DNA from: Maledivibacter halophilus | GTDB lineage: Bacteria > Bacillota > Clostridia > Peptostreptococcales > Caminicellaceae | Assembly (NCBI RefSeq): GCF_900167445.1 | Contig: NZ_FUZT01000003.1 | Span: 247,400-311,399, forward strand | Direction of reading: 5' to 3' | Length of the DNA stretch: 64,000 bases | Shown here: positions 48,134-56,034 of the stretch, in pieces | How the letters are laid out: every line of letters begins with the position of its first letter | How positions within the stretch are numbered: the stretch's first letter is position 1 | Position numbers and translations under genes: made by a program | Notes under the pieces: model-generated | Told to the model about the DNA's origin: nothing | Seen by the model: only the letters and a program-made list of their open reading frames with translations | Databases searched by the model: none

Positions 48134-49009
48134 ATGTCCGAAGACTACTATGATGAGGAATACTTAAAGGAAAATCTATACGATGAAATATCAAATGAAG
48201 AAATAGCCGCATCACAGGCTAATAACACAGCTTCCTATGATGAAAACTTTATACTTCAAAAACTAATGGAGGGTATATCAAGGGAAGAGCTTGCTAAAGA
48301 GCTTGACCATAAAAGCTATAGAACACTGGATATGTATATGCGTCGTCGTGGATATAAATGGGACAATTACAAGCAGATATATATATTAAAATCACAGTCA
48401 AATATTCCATCTGTACATTCCTCCAGCACCTCAAAGGTACAGAGAATATTATCTCTTTTTAAAGCTGATATTGATCCTAAAGAAGTTGCTAAAAGAGTGG
48501 GCCTTAAAGACCATAGAACAATGGCTGCATATATGAAATCCAAGGGATATATATGGTCAAGTGAAGATCAGAACTATACCCTTTTAAAGGGACCCATATC
48601 CTCTGGAGAAAATCAGGATAGCGCTAACAGCTCACAAACTACAGGGGAAAATCATGAACACAATAATAAGGATTATATTGAAGAAAAAAGAATTGATGCT
48701 TCTTCAGAAGGTAATTTATCTAAGCTTGATAGATTAAATAGACTTATACCAATGCTTGAAATGATAGAACGGAATAAGGATAAATTGACTCAGCTCCTTG
48801 CCATAAACGATGGAGGCACTATTCCCCGTTATGTTGTGGGTGGCATAACCATAACAAAATCTTTATGTATGTCCCATTCTCTATCGGAACTTGTGAAGGA
48901 ATTCAGTAAAGAAAAAAACATAAGTCAAAAAGAGATTTTTGAAGTTGCAATAATAGAGTTTTTAGAAAAATATGGTTATGAAAATGAAATCAATGCTCTA
49001 TTTACATAG
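48134..49009 (+). CDS. Tandem HTH-like repeat plus ribbon-helix-helix protein, module 1
   Basis: 291 residues from ATG 48134. Two ~45-residue repeats (about 40-85 ILQKLMEGISREELAKELDH..., and about 100-150 ILSLFKADIDPKEVAKRVGL...) each look like a helix-turn-helix followed by Y-M-R/K and a W or Y. A variable linker follows. The last 55 residues (GGITITKSLCMSHSLSELVKEF...) have a beta strand plus two helices as in ribbon-helix-helix proteins. A homolog follows the other recombinase at 58687, so the two genes form a module. Role inferred: DNA-binding accessory or regulator of recombination. Confidence 0.75.
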   Translation: MSEDYYDEEYLKENLYDEISNEEIAASQANNTASYDENFILQKLMEGISREELAKELDHKSYRTLDMYMRRRGYKWDNYKQIYILKSQSNIPSVHSSSTSKVQRILSLFKADIDPKEVAKRVGLKDHRTMAAYMKSKGYIWSSEDQNYTLLKGPISSGENQDSANSSQTTGENHEHNNKDYIEEKRIDASSEGNLSKLDRLNRLIPMLEMIERNKDKLTQLLAINDGGTIPRYVVGGITITKSLCMSHSLSELVKEFSKEKNISQKEIFEVAIIEFLEKYGYENEINALFT

Positions 49010-49056
49010 TTTTAACTTTTAATTTATTTTACTATATATTATAAATTCTTTTCTGC

Positions 49057-49078
49057 AAAGACATTTTTTAATGTCTTT
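49057..49078 (+). terminator. Terminator of module 1
   Basis: AAAGACATT / AATGTCTTT stem then CTATTTTT. Confidence 0.75.
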
Positions 49079-49304
49079 CTATTTTTACCATTTATTTTCC
49101 ATTTTAATGAATAAATTGATTTATATTGCAAACAGTAACATATTATTAGTTATAAATTATAATAAAATTACAACATTGTAAGTAACTTAGTTAAATTATT
49201 AATGTTTTATTTAAAATACAATTTTTAATACTATATTAAAATAATATTTTAGTTACAAAGTAACTAGATATAGCAAGGCTTATAATGCTGATGTATACCC
49301 CTTT
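49079..49304. other. AT-rich region with GTAAC dyad before cassette 1
   Basis: No gene. TAGTTAC-AAA-GTAACTA (49250-49266) is a perfect dyad, and GTAAC also occurs near 49136 and 49191. Candidate recombinase binding region; no clear promoter or ribosome site for the following frame. Confidence 0.45.
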
Positions 49305-50828
49305 ATGCATTTGGAAAAATATAGAATTATTTTTGGTAGAATATGTGCTATTACAGATACTGTAAAAAAAGCACCAGGTCAACAATTAGATTTTTCTATT
49401 AACAACGGAAAGGAAATTTCTATAGCAGAATTAAAGTTAGAGGGATATACAGTAGAATTCTTTACTACTGAATCTGCTACACCTAACGTTACAGGAGTAA
49501 TTAATGCTAGTAGTTTAACTGAATTTGAATACCAAGTTGTAATAACAGACGGAGAAGGCAAAGAAGTTAAATCAGAATGGAAAGAAGTAACAGTAGTAGA
49601 TGATGAAGCAATAGTAAACGTATCAGAAGTAGTAGTTAACAATGGAAGTGACAATGTAGATTTCATAACAGTTGGTGAAACTAGTAACGTCTTTGAAGTA
49701 ACAAAAGTAAAACAACTAGATGGTGAAGTAATAAATGCTCCTTCATCAACTTATTCCGTTGATAAAGCTGTAAGCTCAAATACAGATCTAGCTTACTGGG
49801 ATGGCACTAATATAATACCAGTGTCAGCTGGAACAGTAACATTTGATTTAACAATTAAAGATAATGCTTCACCAGCAAATGAATTTGAATATACAATTGA
49901 TGTAGTTGTAAAAGCTGGGCAAAAAGTTACATCAGCAGAATTAAAAGATGCTACAGTTAAATATGACCAAGATACAGGTCAAGTAATAGAAATCTTAATC
50001 AAAGACCAAAATGGCGATGTTATGAAAGAAGCAACTACTAGTAGTTTAGTAGTAGAAGTTAATGGTGTAGTTGATTCAGCAGCTACTTCAGCTACTAATG
50101 GGTTATTAACTGTAACAGCAGATTTCTCAAGTGCTGAAGTTGGTAATCAAACAATAAAGGTATCACAAACAGTAGACAGTAAGAACGTAAAACTAGGCGA
50201 ATTCACAGTTGAAGTAGTTGACACAGATGCTGTAGATATAGAATATGCATTCTCAGTCGATAAAGACAGTGAATTAGAAAAACTTGACTTATATAAGACT
50301 GAATCAACTGATATTGTAACAGTAGCGGTAAAAGCTACTAAAAGTGGAGTAGCAACAACTCCTGAAACTTTAGATGCTACACTAAAATTAGAAGTTAAAG
50401 ATGGTAACAAAGCTCTAATTGTTAGTACTGATTGGGCAACTGAAGAAGAATTTACAGTAGCTTTAGATCCTGAGACAGAAGTTGGTACAGTAACAGTTGA
50501 ATTAATTAGAGTAACTGGTGCAAAAGAAGAAGTAATCGAAAGCATAGATATTGCTGTAGAAAACACTGCACCTCAAGTTCTTGGAATAACTCACATTGCC
50601 TCAGAACCTGAGCTTGATGTTACAGATGTTACAGCAGTAACATCAGATGAATTACAAGGTTTTGTAGATGGTGGATTTATATTAGTAGAGATGAGTGAAG
50701 GTGAATTTGTTGCTTCTGATATGGTAGAAGATATAATCTATATTCTATCTAACAAAGAATTAAAAATCGAAGTTAAAGATTTATATGGTGGAGAAACTTT
50801 TACAATTAGCGATGTTACTTTAAAATAG
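49305..50828 (+). CDS. Promoterless S-layer-type cassette 1 (silent variable region)
   Basis: Open frame of 507 codons encoding T/V/D/E/S-rich beta-structured protein, typical of exported surface-layer or Ig-like domains (for example TVTFDLTIKDNASP, IKVSQTVDSKNVKLGEFTVEVVDTD). There is no signal peptide, no SLH domain and no ribosome site at the ATG 49305, and the first ~13 residues before CAITDT look like read-in. TGTGCTATTA at 49344-49353 begins the conserved part. The stop is followed by the conserved 3' repeat. Best read as a donor cassette for an S-layer gene elsewhere; it could alternatively be a truncated gene. Confidence 0.6.
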   Translation: MHLEKYRIIFGRICAITDTVKKAPGQQLDFSINNGKEISIAELKLEGYTVEFFTTESATPNVTGVINASSLTEFEYQVVITDGEGKEVKSEWKEVTVVDDEAIVNVSEVVVNNGSDNVDFITVGETSNVFEVTKVKQLDGEVINAPSSTYSVDKAVSSNTDLAYWDGTNIIPVSAGTVTFDLTIKDNASPANEFEYTIDVVVKAGQKVTSAELKDATVKYDQDTGQVIEILIKDQNGDVMKEATTSSLVVEVNGVVDSAATSATNGLLTVTADFSSAEVGNQTIKVSQTVDSKNVKLGEFTVEVVDTDAVDIEYAFSVDKDSELEKLDLYKTESTDIVTVAVKATKSGVATTPETLDATLKLEVKDGNKALIVSTDWATEEEFTVALDPETEVGTVTVELIRVTGAKEEVIESIDIAVENTAPQVLGITHIASEPELDVTDVTAVTSDELQGFVDGGFILVEMSEGEFVASDMVEDIIYILSNKELKIEVKDLYGGETFTISDVTLK

Positions 50829-50867
50829 AAAAAACAGGAAGAACCAAAAAACCAAAAGGTACCAACC

Positions 50868-50959
50868 CAAAGGTACCGGGTACCGCCCGAACCTTGTCGA
50901 AAATGAAATAAAGTAAGAAATAGGCACCTCACAGGTAGAAATATTTGTGGGGTGTTTTT
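50868..50959 (+). repeat. Cassette 3' repeat with REP-like palindrome and terminator, copy 1
   Basis: AAGGTACCGGGTACC...GAACCTTGTCGAAAATG, then CACCTCACA / TGTGGGGTG stem and TTTTT. An inverted copy follows cassette 2 (55943-56034), and parts occur at 51670, 52029 and 55833. Confidence 0.85.
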
Positions 50960-51036
50960 CTTATGCATTCATTATTTTATAAGAATTACCTAAAAATACA
51001 TTTAAAATATGTTGTGAACAATAGTAAAAATAGAAA

Positions 51037-51065
51037 TTGAATTTCTAGCATAATAATGCTATAAT
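51037..51065 (+). promoter_or_regulatory. Promoter of the toxin-antitoxin pair with internal operator
   Basis: TTGAAT-N17-TATAAT. The spacer contains the palindrome AGCATAATAATGCT, a likely site for antitoxin autorepression. Confidence 0.7.
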
Positions 51066-51095
51066 TAAGGCATAATAAATCAAGGAGATGATTTT

Positions 51096-51362
51096 ATGCC
51101 TCAAATTCGTCCAATAAAGGATCTTAGAAATACAACAGAAATTTCAAAATTATGTCATGAGTCAAAAGAACCAATTTTTATCACTAAAAATGGTTATGGT
51201 GATATGGTTGTTATGAGTATAGAAGCTTATGAAAAGTCATTGGCAAAATTAGAACTCTACCAGAAGCTTGCAGAAGCTGAAGCTCAGATTAAAAACGGGA
51301 ACGAACTATTAGATGGAGAAGAAGTTTTTAAGAAGCTGAGGAGAAAATATGGTAGAAAATAG
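51096..51362 (+). CDS. Phd/YefM-type antitoxin
   Basis: 88 residues. IRPIKDLRNTTEISKLCHESKEPIFITKNGYGDMVVMSIEAYEK is the DNA-binding Phd/YefM fold, followed by a helical toxin-binding tail. AAGGAGA before the ATG. Overlaps the toxin by 14 bases, the usual coupled arrangement, and has a palindromic operator upstream. Confidence 0.88.
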   Translation: MPQIRPIKDLRNTTEISKLCHESKEPIFITKNGYGDMVVMSIEAYEKSLAKLELYQKLAEAEAQIKNGNELLDGEEVFKKLRRKYGRK

Positions 51363-51669
51363 TTATAAGATTAAGATCACGCCTAAGGCTGACAATGATT
51401 TAGATGAGATTTATGGTTATATTACAAATGAACTTTTAAATGGAGATGCTGCAGAAAATCTTATGAATAAAATCGAAACAAGCATCATGAGGCTTAAGCA
51501 ATTTCCTTTTTCATGTAGCCACGTAGAAGATGATGTGCTTAAAGATAAAGGATATCGAAAATTAATTATTAAAAATTATATTGTATTTTATATTGTAGAT
51601 AAAATAGAAAAACAAGTTGTTGTTATGCGTGTACTTTATGGGCCACAGAAGTATCAAGATATTATTTAA
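51349..51669 (+). CDS. RelE/ParE-family toxin
   Basis: 106 residues. YKIKITPKADNDLDEIYGYITNEL is the N-terminal strand-helix pattern and RKLIIKNYIVFYIVDKIEKQVVVMRVLYG is the core with the conserved Y and R. Either an mRNA interferase or a gyrase poison; family level cannot be narrowed. Cognate antitoxin overlaps upstream. The stop is directly followed by a REP-like palindrome. Confidence 0.88.
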   Translation: MVENSYKIKITPKADNDLDEIYGYITNELLNGDAAENLMNKIETSIMRLKQFPFSCSHVEDDVLKDKGYRKLIIKNYIVFYIVDKIEKQVVVMRVLYGPQKYQDII

Positions 51670-51704
51670 GTAGTACCAAAGGTACCGAGTACCGCCCGAA
51701 CCTT
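51670..51704 (+). repeat. REP-like palindrome, copy 2
   Basis: GTAGTACCAAAGGTACC then GAGTACCGCCCGAACCTT. GTACC-AAA-GGTAC is a hairpin, preceded by GTAG, which resembles the tetranucleotide of REPs mobilised by RAYT enzymes. Confidence 0.75.
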
Positions 51705-51720
51705 TTAATACAAAATGATT

Positions 51721-51750
51721 TTGACTGATATATGTATTGTCTGATATAAT
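51721..51750 (+). promoter_or_regulatory. Sigma-A promoter of coiled-coil gene 1
   Basis: TTGACT-N18-TATAAT, 29 bases before the ATG at 51779. Confidence 0.75.
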
Positions 51751-51778
51751 TAGACTAAATAAAGGGGGCGGAGTATAG

Positions 51779-52027
51779 ATGGAGCAAGAAAAAATATTAT
51801 CTATGATACTAAGCAAACTTGATAATATCGAAAAAGATCAGCAAGAAATGAAAAAAGACCTAAAGGATATGTCTGGAAAATTAGATACAGTTGAATTAAG
51901 ATTGCATAGACTAGAAGAAGGACAAGAATCAATAAAAAAATTCATGTTTGAATCTGAAAAGGCATTTAAGAAATTTGAGCAAGACCATATATTTATTGAA
52001 AAGTTGAAAAAAGTTGTAGGTGAATAA
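51779..52027 (+). CDS. Small coiled-coil protein 1
   Basis: 82 residues, almost entirely predicted coiled coil (heptads in NIEKDQQEMKKDLKDMSGKLDTVELRLHRLEEGQESI). No signal peptide or membrane segment. Its first 21 residues are identical to the gene at 52093, so the two are duplicates. GGGGGCGGAG ribosome site. Function unknown. Confidence 0.7.
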   Translation: MEQEKILSMILSKLDNIEKDQQEMKKDLKDMSGKLDTVELRLHRLEEGQESIKKFMFESEKAFKKFEQDHIFIEKLKKVVGE

Positions 52028-52028
52028 A

Positions 52029-52058
52029 CCCAAAGGTATCGGGTACCATACGAACCTT
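52029..52058 (+). repeat. REP-like palindrome, copy 3
   Basis: CCAAAGGTATCGGGTACC and ACGAACCTT between the two coiled-coil genes. Its last base abuts the duplicated AATTAGACTAAATAAA leader, marking a duplication boundary. Confidence 0.75.
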
Positions 52059-52092
52059 AATTAGACTAAATAAAAGGGGGCGGAGTATATAT

Positions 52093-52362
52093 ATGGAGCA
52101 AGAAAAAATATTATCTATGATATTAAGCAAACTTGATAATATCGAAAAAGATCAGAAGGAAATGAAAAAAGAACAGCAGAAAATGAATAATAGGTTTGAT
52201 AAACTAGAACAAGGACAAGAAGTAATTAAGAAGGATATAAAAGAGATAAAATCAATACAGAAGACAATTCAAGAATTCATGCTAAGTACAGAAAAAGCTA
52301 TAGAAAAATATGAACAAGACCATATATTTATTGAAAAATTTAAAAAAGTTGCAGGCGAATGA
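52093..52362 (+). CDS. Small coiled-coil protein 2
   Basis: 89 residues, near-identical to coiled-coil protein 1 at both ends (MEQEKILSMILSKLDNIEKD and YEQDHIFIEKFKKVAGE) but different in the middle, as if the heptad centre were exchanged. The leader and ribosome site are duplicated, but the TTGACT/TATAAT promoter is not. It probably depends on transcription from 51721. Confidence 0.7.
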   Translation: MEQEKILSMILSKLDNIEKDQKEMKKEQQKMNNRFDKLEQGQEVIKKDIKEIKSIQKTIQEFMLSTEKAIEKYEQDHIFIEKFKKVAGE

Positions 52363-52397
52363 AAAAAACTAACAGGGAGATATCTGTTAGTTTTTTT
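52362..52397 (+). terminator. Terminator after coiled-coil gene 2
   Basis: AAAAACTAACAG / CTGTTAGTTTTT stem with T7 tail. Confidence 0.85.
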
Positions 52398-52596
52398 CTT
52401 TTGCTTACCACCCATTCATTTACCTTCAAAAATGCTTTAACTCACCCTATATACCTCCTTCCTAAGCACTATTTCATTTTGATTAAAGGGGCTTTTATGC
52501 TTGTAAACAATAGGATAAAATGATAATATTTAACTATAAACAAAAATTGGAAAATATTATATAAAAACATCACATTTGGAAGAAGGAGGAAGAAAA

Positions 52597-53178
52597 ATGG
52601 GGAAGAAAAAAAGGATATGGTATCCAGGGGCGGTTTATCATATTATGAATCGTGGTAATAGACGATCTGCCATATTTAAAGATAATGAAGATTACCAAGT
52701 ATATTTAACGATTTTAAAAGAAACTATGGAAAAATATGAATATATATTATATGCTTATTGTCTTATGACAAACCATATACATATGCAAATAGAAACTAAA
52801 AATGTAGAGATATGGAAAATTATGAGATATATAAATTTATCTTATACTAAATACTTTAATAATAAATATAATTTTATAGGACATCTTTTTCAGGGAAGAT
52901 ATAGAGCAGGAATAATTGAAAGTGATGCATATAATCTTCAAACTAGTAGATATATACATCTTAATCCAGTAAAGGCTTCTATGGTAGAAAAACCAGTTGA
53001 ATATAAATGGAGTAGTTATGGTGTATATATGGGAGAAATAAAAAATGATATTGTAATAGATGAAAAAATATTATCCTACTTTAGAAATAAAAGCAGAAAA
53101 TTATATAAGGAATATGTGGAATCTAAACTTATGGATCAACAAATAAATAGAGAAATTGAAGAAAGAATGGGGGTATAA
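52597..53178 (+). CDS. REP-associated tyrosine transposase (RAYT, Y1 HUH family)
   Basis: 193 residues from ATG 52597, 7 bases after AAGGAGG. Contains YHIMNRGNRR at the N-terminus, the HUH motif in CLMTNHIHMQIET (H-x-H), and the downstream region HLFQGRYRAGIIESDAYNLQTSRYIHLNPVKA with the catalytic tyrosine. RAYTs are single-domain, single-copy relatives of IS200/IS605 enzymes that act on REP hairpins. The REP-like palindromes within 2 kb are the natural substrate. Only 3 bases separate it from comM. Confidence 0.88.
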   Translation: MGKKKRIWYPGAVYHIMNRGNRRSAIFKDNEDYQVYLTILKETMEKYEYILYAYCLMTNHIHMQIETKNVEIWKIMRYINLSYTKYFNNKYNFIGHLFQGRYRAGIIESDAYNLQTSRYIHLNPVKASMVEKPVEYKWSSYGVYMGEIKNDIVIDEKILSYFRNKSRKLYKEYVESKLMDQQINREIEERMGV

Positions 53179-53181
53179 AAA

Positions 53182-54723
53182 ATGGCCTCTATTATAAATA
53201 GCTTTGCTATATCAGGAATAGAAGGATATTTAGTAGAAATAGAAACGGACACAATATATGGACAACCTTCTATTTCTATAATTGGATTGGGAGATAGAGC
53301 CATAAAAGAAGCAAGCGAAAGAATACAAGCAGCTATTATCCATGAAGGCTATGAATTTCCCAAAATGAAAATTGTAATAAACTTGGCACCAGGAGATATA
53401 AAGAAAAAAGGATCGCATTTTGACTTGGGTATGGCTGTAGGACTTTTATTACAATCTAAACAATTTGCCCATAAGGATATGGACTTAGATAGTTTTGGCT
53501 TTATCGGTGAATTATCATTAAATGGAATAATTAGACCCTGTACTGGTATACTTCCTATGGTTATAGCAGCCAAAAAAGCTGGTATAAAGAATATAATACT
53601 TCCCTCAGAAAATGCCCAAGAAGCCTGTTTAGTTAGTGGAATAAATATATATACCTTTAAGGATTTAAAATCTACAATTAACTTTTTAAAGGGTAACAAT
53701 CATACAAAGCCTATAGAAAAAAGCTTAGGTCTATCAGAAAACGCAAATCATATCCTTGATTTTGAAGATGTTAAAGGGCAAGATGCATTAATAGAATATA
53801 TTGTGGTTGCAGCAGCTGGAGGACATAATATGCTCATGGTCGGAACTCCAGGATGTGGTAAATCAATGATTGCTAAAAGAATACCAACTGTTTTACCTAA
53901 AATGAGTGAAGAAGAAGCTTTAGAAGTAACTAAAATATATAGTGTATCGGGCTTATTAAAGGATAGAAATAACTTAATTACTCAGAGACCTTTTAGAGCA
54001 CCACATCATAATTCATCATTAAATTCTTTAGTAGGTGGAGGAAACAATGCTATGCCAGGTGAAGTATCCTTAGCCCATAATGGAGTTTTATTTTTGGATG
54101 AGGTTGCAGAATTCAGTAAAAAGACATTGGATGCTTTAAGACAGCCTATGGAAGATAAAAAAGTAACTATATCTAGAGTAAATTCTACAAATATATATCC
54201 ATCTAATTTTATGTTTATTGCAGCCATGAATCCATGTCCCTGTGGTTACTATAGCACCAATAAATGTAAATGTAGTGATTATGAAGTAATAAAGTATAGG
54301 CAAAAGATTTCAGGTCCAATATTAGATAGAATAGATATACAAAAATATGTACAACCAGTAAACTTCATTGAATTAACAGAAAATAAAAAAGGAATATCCT
54401 CAAAGGACTTACGTGAAAGGGTAGAAAAGGCAAGGAAAATACAAATAAGAAGGTATAAAAATATTAAAGGAATTAATTGCAATGGACAAATGACTCCAGA
54501 TCTAATAAAAAAATATTGTAAGCTAGAAGATGATTCAAATAAACTTCTTAAAATAGCCTATGACAAATATGGGTACAGCGCTAGAACCTTTGATAAATTT
54601 TTAAAGGTTGCTAGAACCTTTGCTGATTTAGAGGGTTCAATTAAAATCCGAAAAAAAGATATTGCAAATGTGTTGTTATCAAGGGATTTAGACAAGGAAA
54701 AAACAAGGATGTACACTGTTTAA
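53182..54723 (+). CDS. comM: ComM/YifB-family AAA+ (Mg-chelatase-like) DNA-processing protein
   Basis: 513 residues. N-terminal ChlI-like domain (about 20-150), AAA+ Walker A GTPGCGKS near residue 220 and Walker B GVLFLDEVAEF near 305, the MNPCPCG and C-x-C segment of the family, and C-terminal ChlI_C. ComM is a branch-migration helicase in natural transformation in other bacteria. Usually followed by dprA, as here. Complete. Confidence 0.93.
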   Translation: MASIINSFAISGIEGYLVEIETDTIYGQPSISIIGLGDRAIKEASERIQAAIIHEGYEFPKMKIVINLAPGDIKKKGSHFDLGMAVGLLLQSKQFAHKDMDLDSFGFIGELSLNGIIRPCTGILPMVIAAKKAGIKNIILPSENAQEACLVSGINIYTFKDLKSTINFLKGNNHTKPIEKSLGLSENANHILDFEDVKGQDALIEYIVVAAAGGHNMLMVGTPGCGKSMIAKRIPTVLPKMSEEEALEVTKIYSVSGLLKDRNNLITQRPFRAPHHNSSLNSLVGGGNNAMPGEVSLAHNGVLFLDEVAEFSKKTLDALRQPMEDKKVTISRVNSTNIYPSNFMFIAAMNPCPCGYYSTNKCKCSDYEVIKYRQKISGPILDRIDIQKYVQPVNFIELTENKKGISSKDLRERVEKARKIQIRRYKNIKGINCNGQMTPDLIKKYCKLEDDSNKLLKIAYDKYGYSARTFDKFLKVARTFADLEGSIKIRKKDIANVLLSRDLDKEKTRMYTV

Positions 54724-54740
54724 GTAAAGGAGATATACCA

Positions 54741-55856
54741 ATGGTATATTGGATTTGGTTAACTCAAATAAAGGGAATAGGACCTAAAAGACAAAGAAGA
54801 TTATTAGAAAAATTTAATACGCCGGAAAATATCTATAAGAAAACTTTAGAAGAATTATTGGAATGTGATGGGATAGGATATAATATGGCGGAAAAAATAA
54901 TTAAAGAAAGATCATTGAAAAAGGCTGAAAAAATATTAAATAATGTAAAAAAGCAAAATATTAAATTATTGACTTTAAAAAATCCTTTGTATCCTACTGA
55001 AGCTAAAAATATTAAAGAAATGCCTGTTTTAATATATTATAAGGGAAATTTAATTGAAAATAGTATGGGGGTTTCTATTGTAGGATCTAGAAGATGCAGT
55101 CAGTATGGCAAAAAAGTGGCCACTGATGCTGGCGATTATTTAGCAAGAGAAAATATATGGGTAATTAGTGGAATGGCTAAGGGAATCGATAGTTATGCCC
55201 ATACTTCATGTATAAAAGCAGGGGGCTATACCATAGCAGTATTAGGAAATGGATTAGATATATGCTATCCACAAGAGCATATAGAACTTATGAAAAAAAT
55301 AATTCAAAATGGAGCTGTTATATCAGAGTACCCTCCTGGAACTAGACCAGATCCAAAGCATTTTCCAAGAAGAAATTTACTAATTAGCGGATGGTCATAT
55401 AAAATACTGGTTGTAGAAGCAGGAGCTAAAAGTGGAGCTTTAATTACTGCTGATTATGGGAAAAAATACAAAAGACAGGTTTTAGCTTTACCCGATAATA
55501 TATATAGTAAAGAAAGTATAGGAAGTAATAGATTGATTGGTAATGGAGCTAAAATTTATTTAAGTAAAGAGCAATTATTAATAAATAATAGATATGAAAG
55601 AGAATCTGCCTCTATAGATAATTCATCTGTAAATCATTGTATTTTAAATGAATTGGATGATATGGAAAAAAGAATTATTGAGATATTAATAGCTGAAGGG
55701 GAAAAAACATTAGAGCAGCTAAGTTTTTTTACTGGCATAAATACTATGAACTTAGTAGAGAAACTATCCATTATGGAACTAGAAAATAAAGTAATTATTC
55801 AAGGCTCAGTAGTAAAGGCAGTATGTCCTCTTGAAACCTTGTCGAAAAGGAAATAG
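54741..55856 (+). CDS. dprA: DNA-processing protein DprA
   Basis: 371 residues. N-terminal HhH/SAM-like part (LTQIKGIGPKRQRRLLEKF), Rossmann core with VSIVGSRRCSQYG and ISGMAKGIDSYAHTSCIKAGGYTIAVLGNGLD, and a winged-helix end near 320. DprA loads RecA on incoming single strands. The last residues (ETLSKRK) are encoded by the repeat sequence GAAACCTTGTCGAAAA, so its 3' end borders or has been altered by the repeat. The usual next gene, topA, is missing here. Confidence 0.93.
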   Translation: MVYWIWLTQIKGIGPKRQRRLLEKFNTPENIYKKTLEELLECDGIGYNMAEKIIKERSLKKAEKILNNVKKQNIKLLTLKNPLYPTEAKNIKEMPVLIYYKGNLIENSMGVSIVGSRRCSQYGKKVATDAGDYLARENIWVISGMAKGIDSYAHTSCIKAGGYTIAVLGNGLDICYPQEHIELMKKIIQNGAVISEYPPGTRPDPKHFPRRNLLISGWSYKILVVEAGAKSGALITADYGKKYKRQVLALPDNIYSKESIGSNRLIGNGAKIYLSKEQLLINNRYERESASIDNSSVNHCILNELDDMEKRIIEILIAEGEKTLEQLSFFTGINTMNLVEKLSIMELENKVIIQGSVVKAVCPLETLSKRK

Positions 55857-55888
55857 ACCGCATTTTCTACAAGATTTGTGCGGTATCT
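55833..55888 (+). repeat. Repeat copy 4 fused to the dprA 3' end
   Basis: GAAACCTTGTCGAAAAGG matches the post-palindrome part of the cassette 3' repeat. It is followed by an ACCGCA / TGCGGT hairpin that acts as the dprA terminator. Confidence 0.75.
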
Positions 55889-55942
55889 TTGATAAAATAA
55901 TTATGTGTGGATGTACTTTTTCATCAAATTTGACGAAGAGCC

Positions 55943-56034
55943 GAAAAAAGCACCCCACAATCATTTCTAAATGTGAGGTACTTATTTTTCACTTTATTTC
56001 ATTTTCGACAAGGTTCGGGTTGTACCCAGTACCT
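55943..56034 (-). repeat. Cassette 3' repeat, copy 5, inverted
   Basis: On the minus strand AAGGTACTGGGTAC, AACCCGAACC, TTGTCGAAAATG, then CACCTCACA...TGTGGGGTG hairpin and TTTTTTC. Same order as at 50868-50959, opposite orientation, directly after the stop of cassette 2. Confidence 0.85.

Noticed and set aside
50868..52058. Integron attC sites
   Set aside because: Palindromes lack the RYYYAAC/GTTRRRY core pair and the recombinases lack the integron-integrase insertion as far as can be seen. REP-like hairpins fit better.
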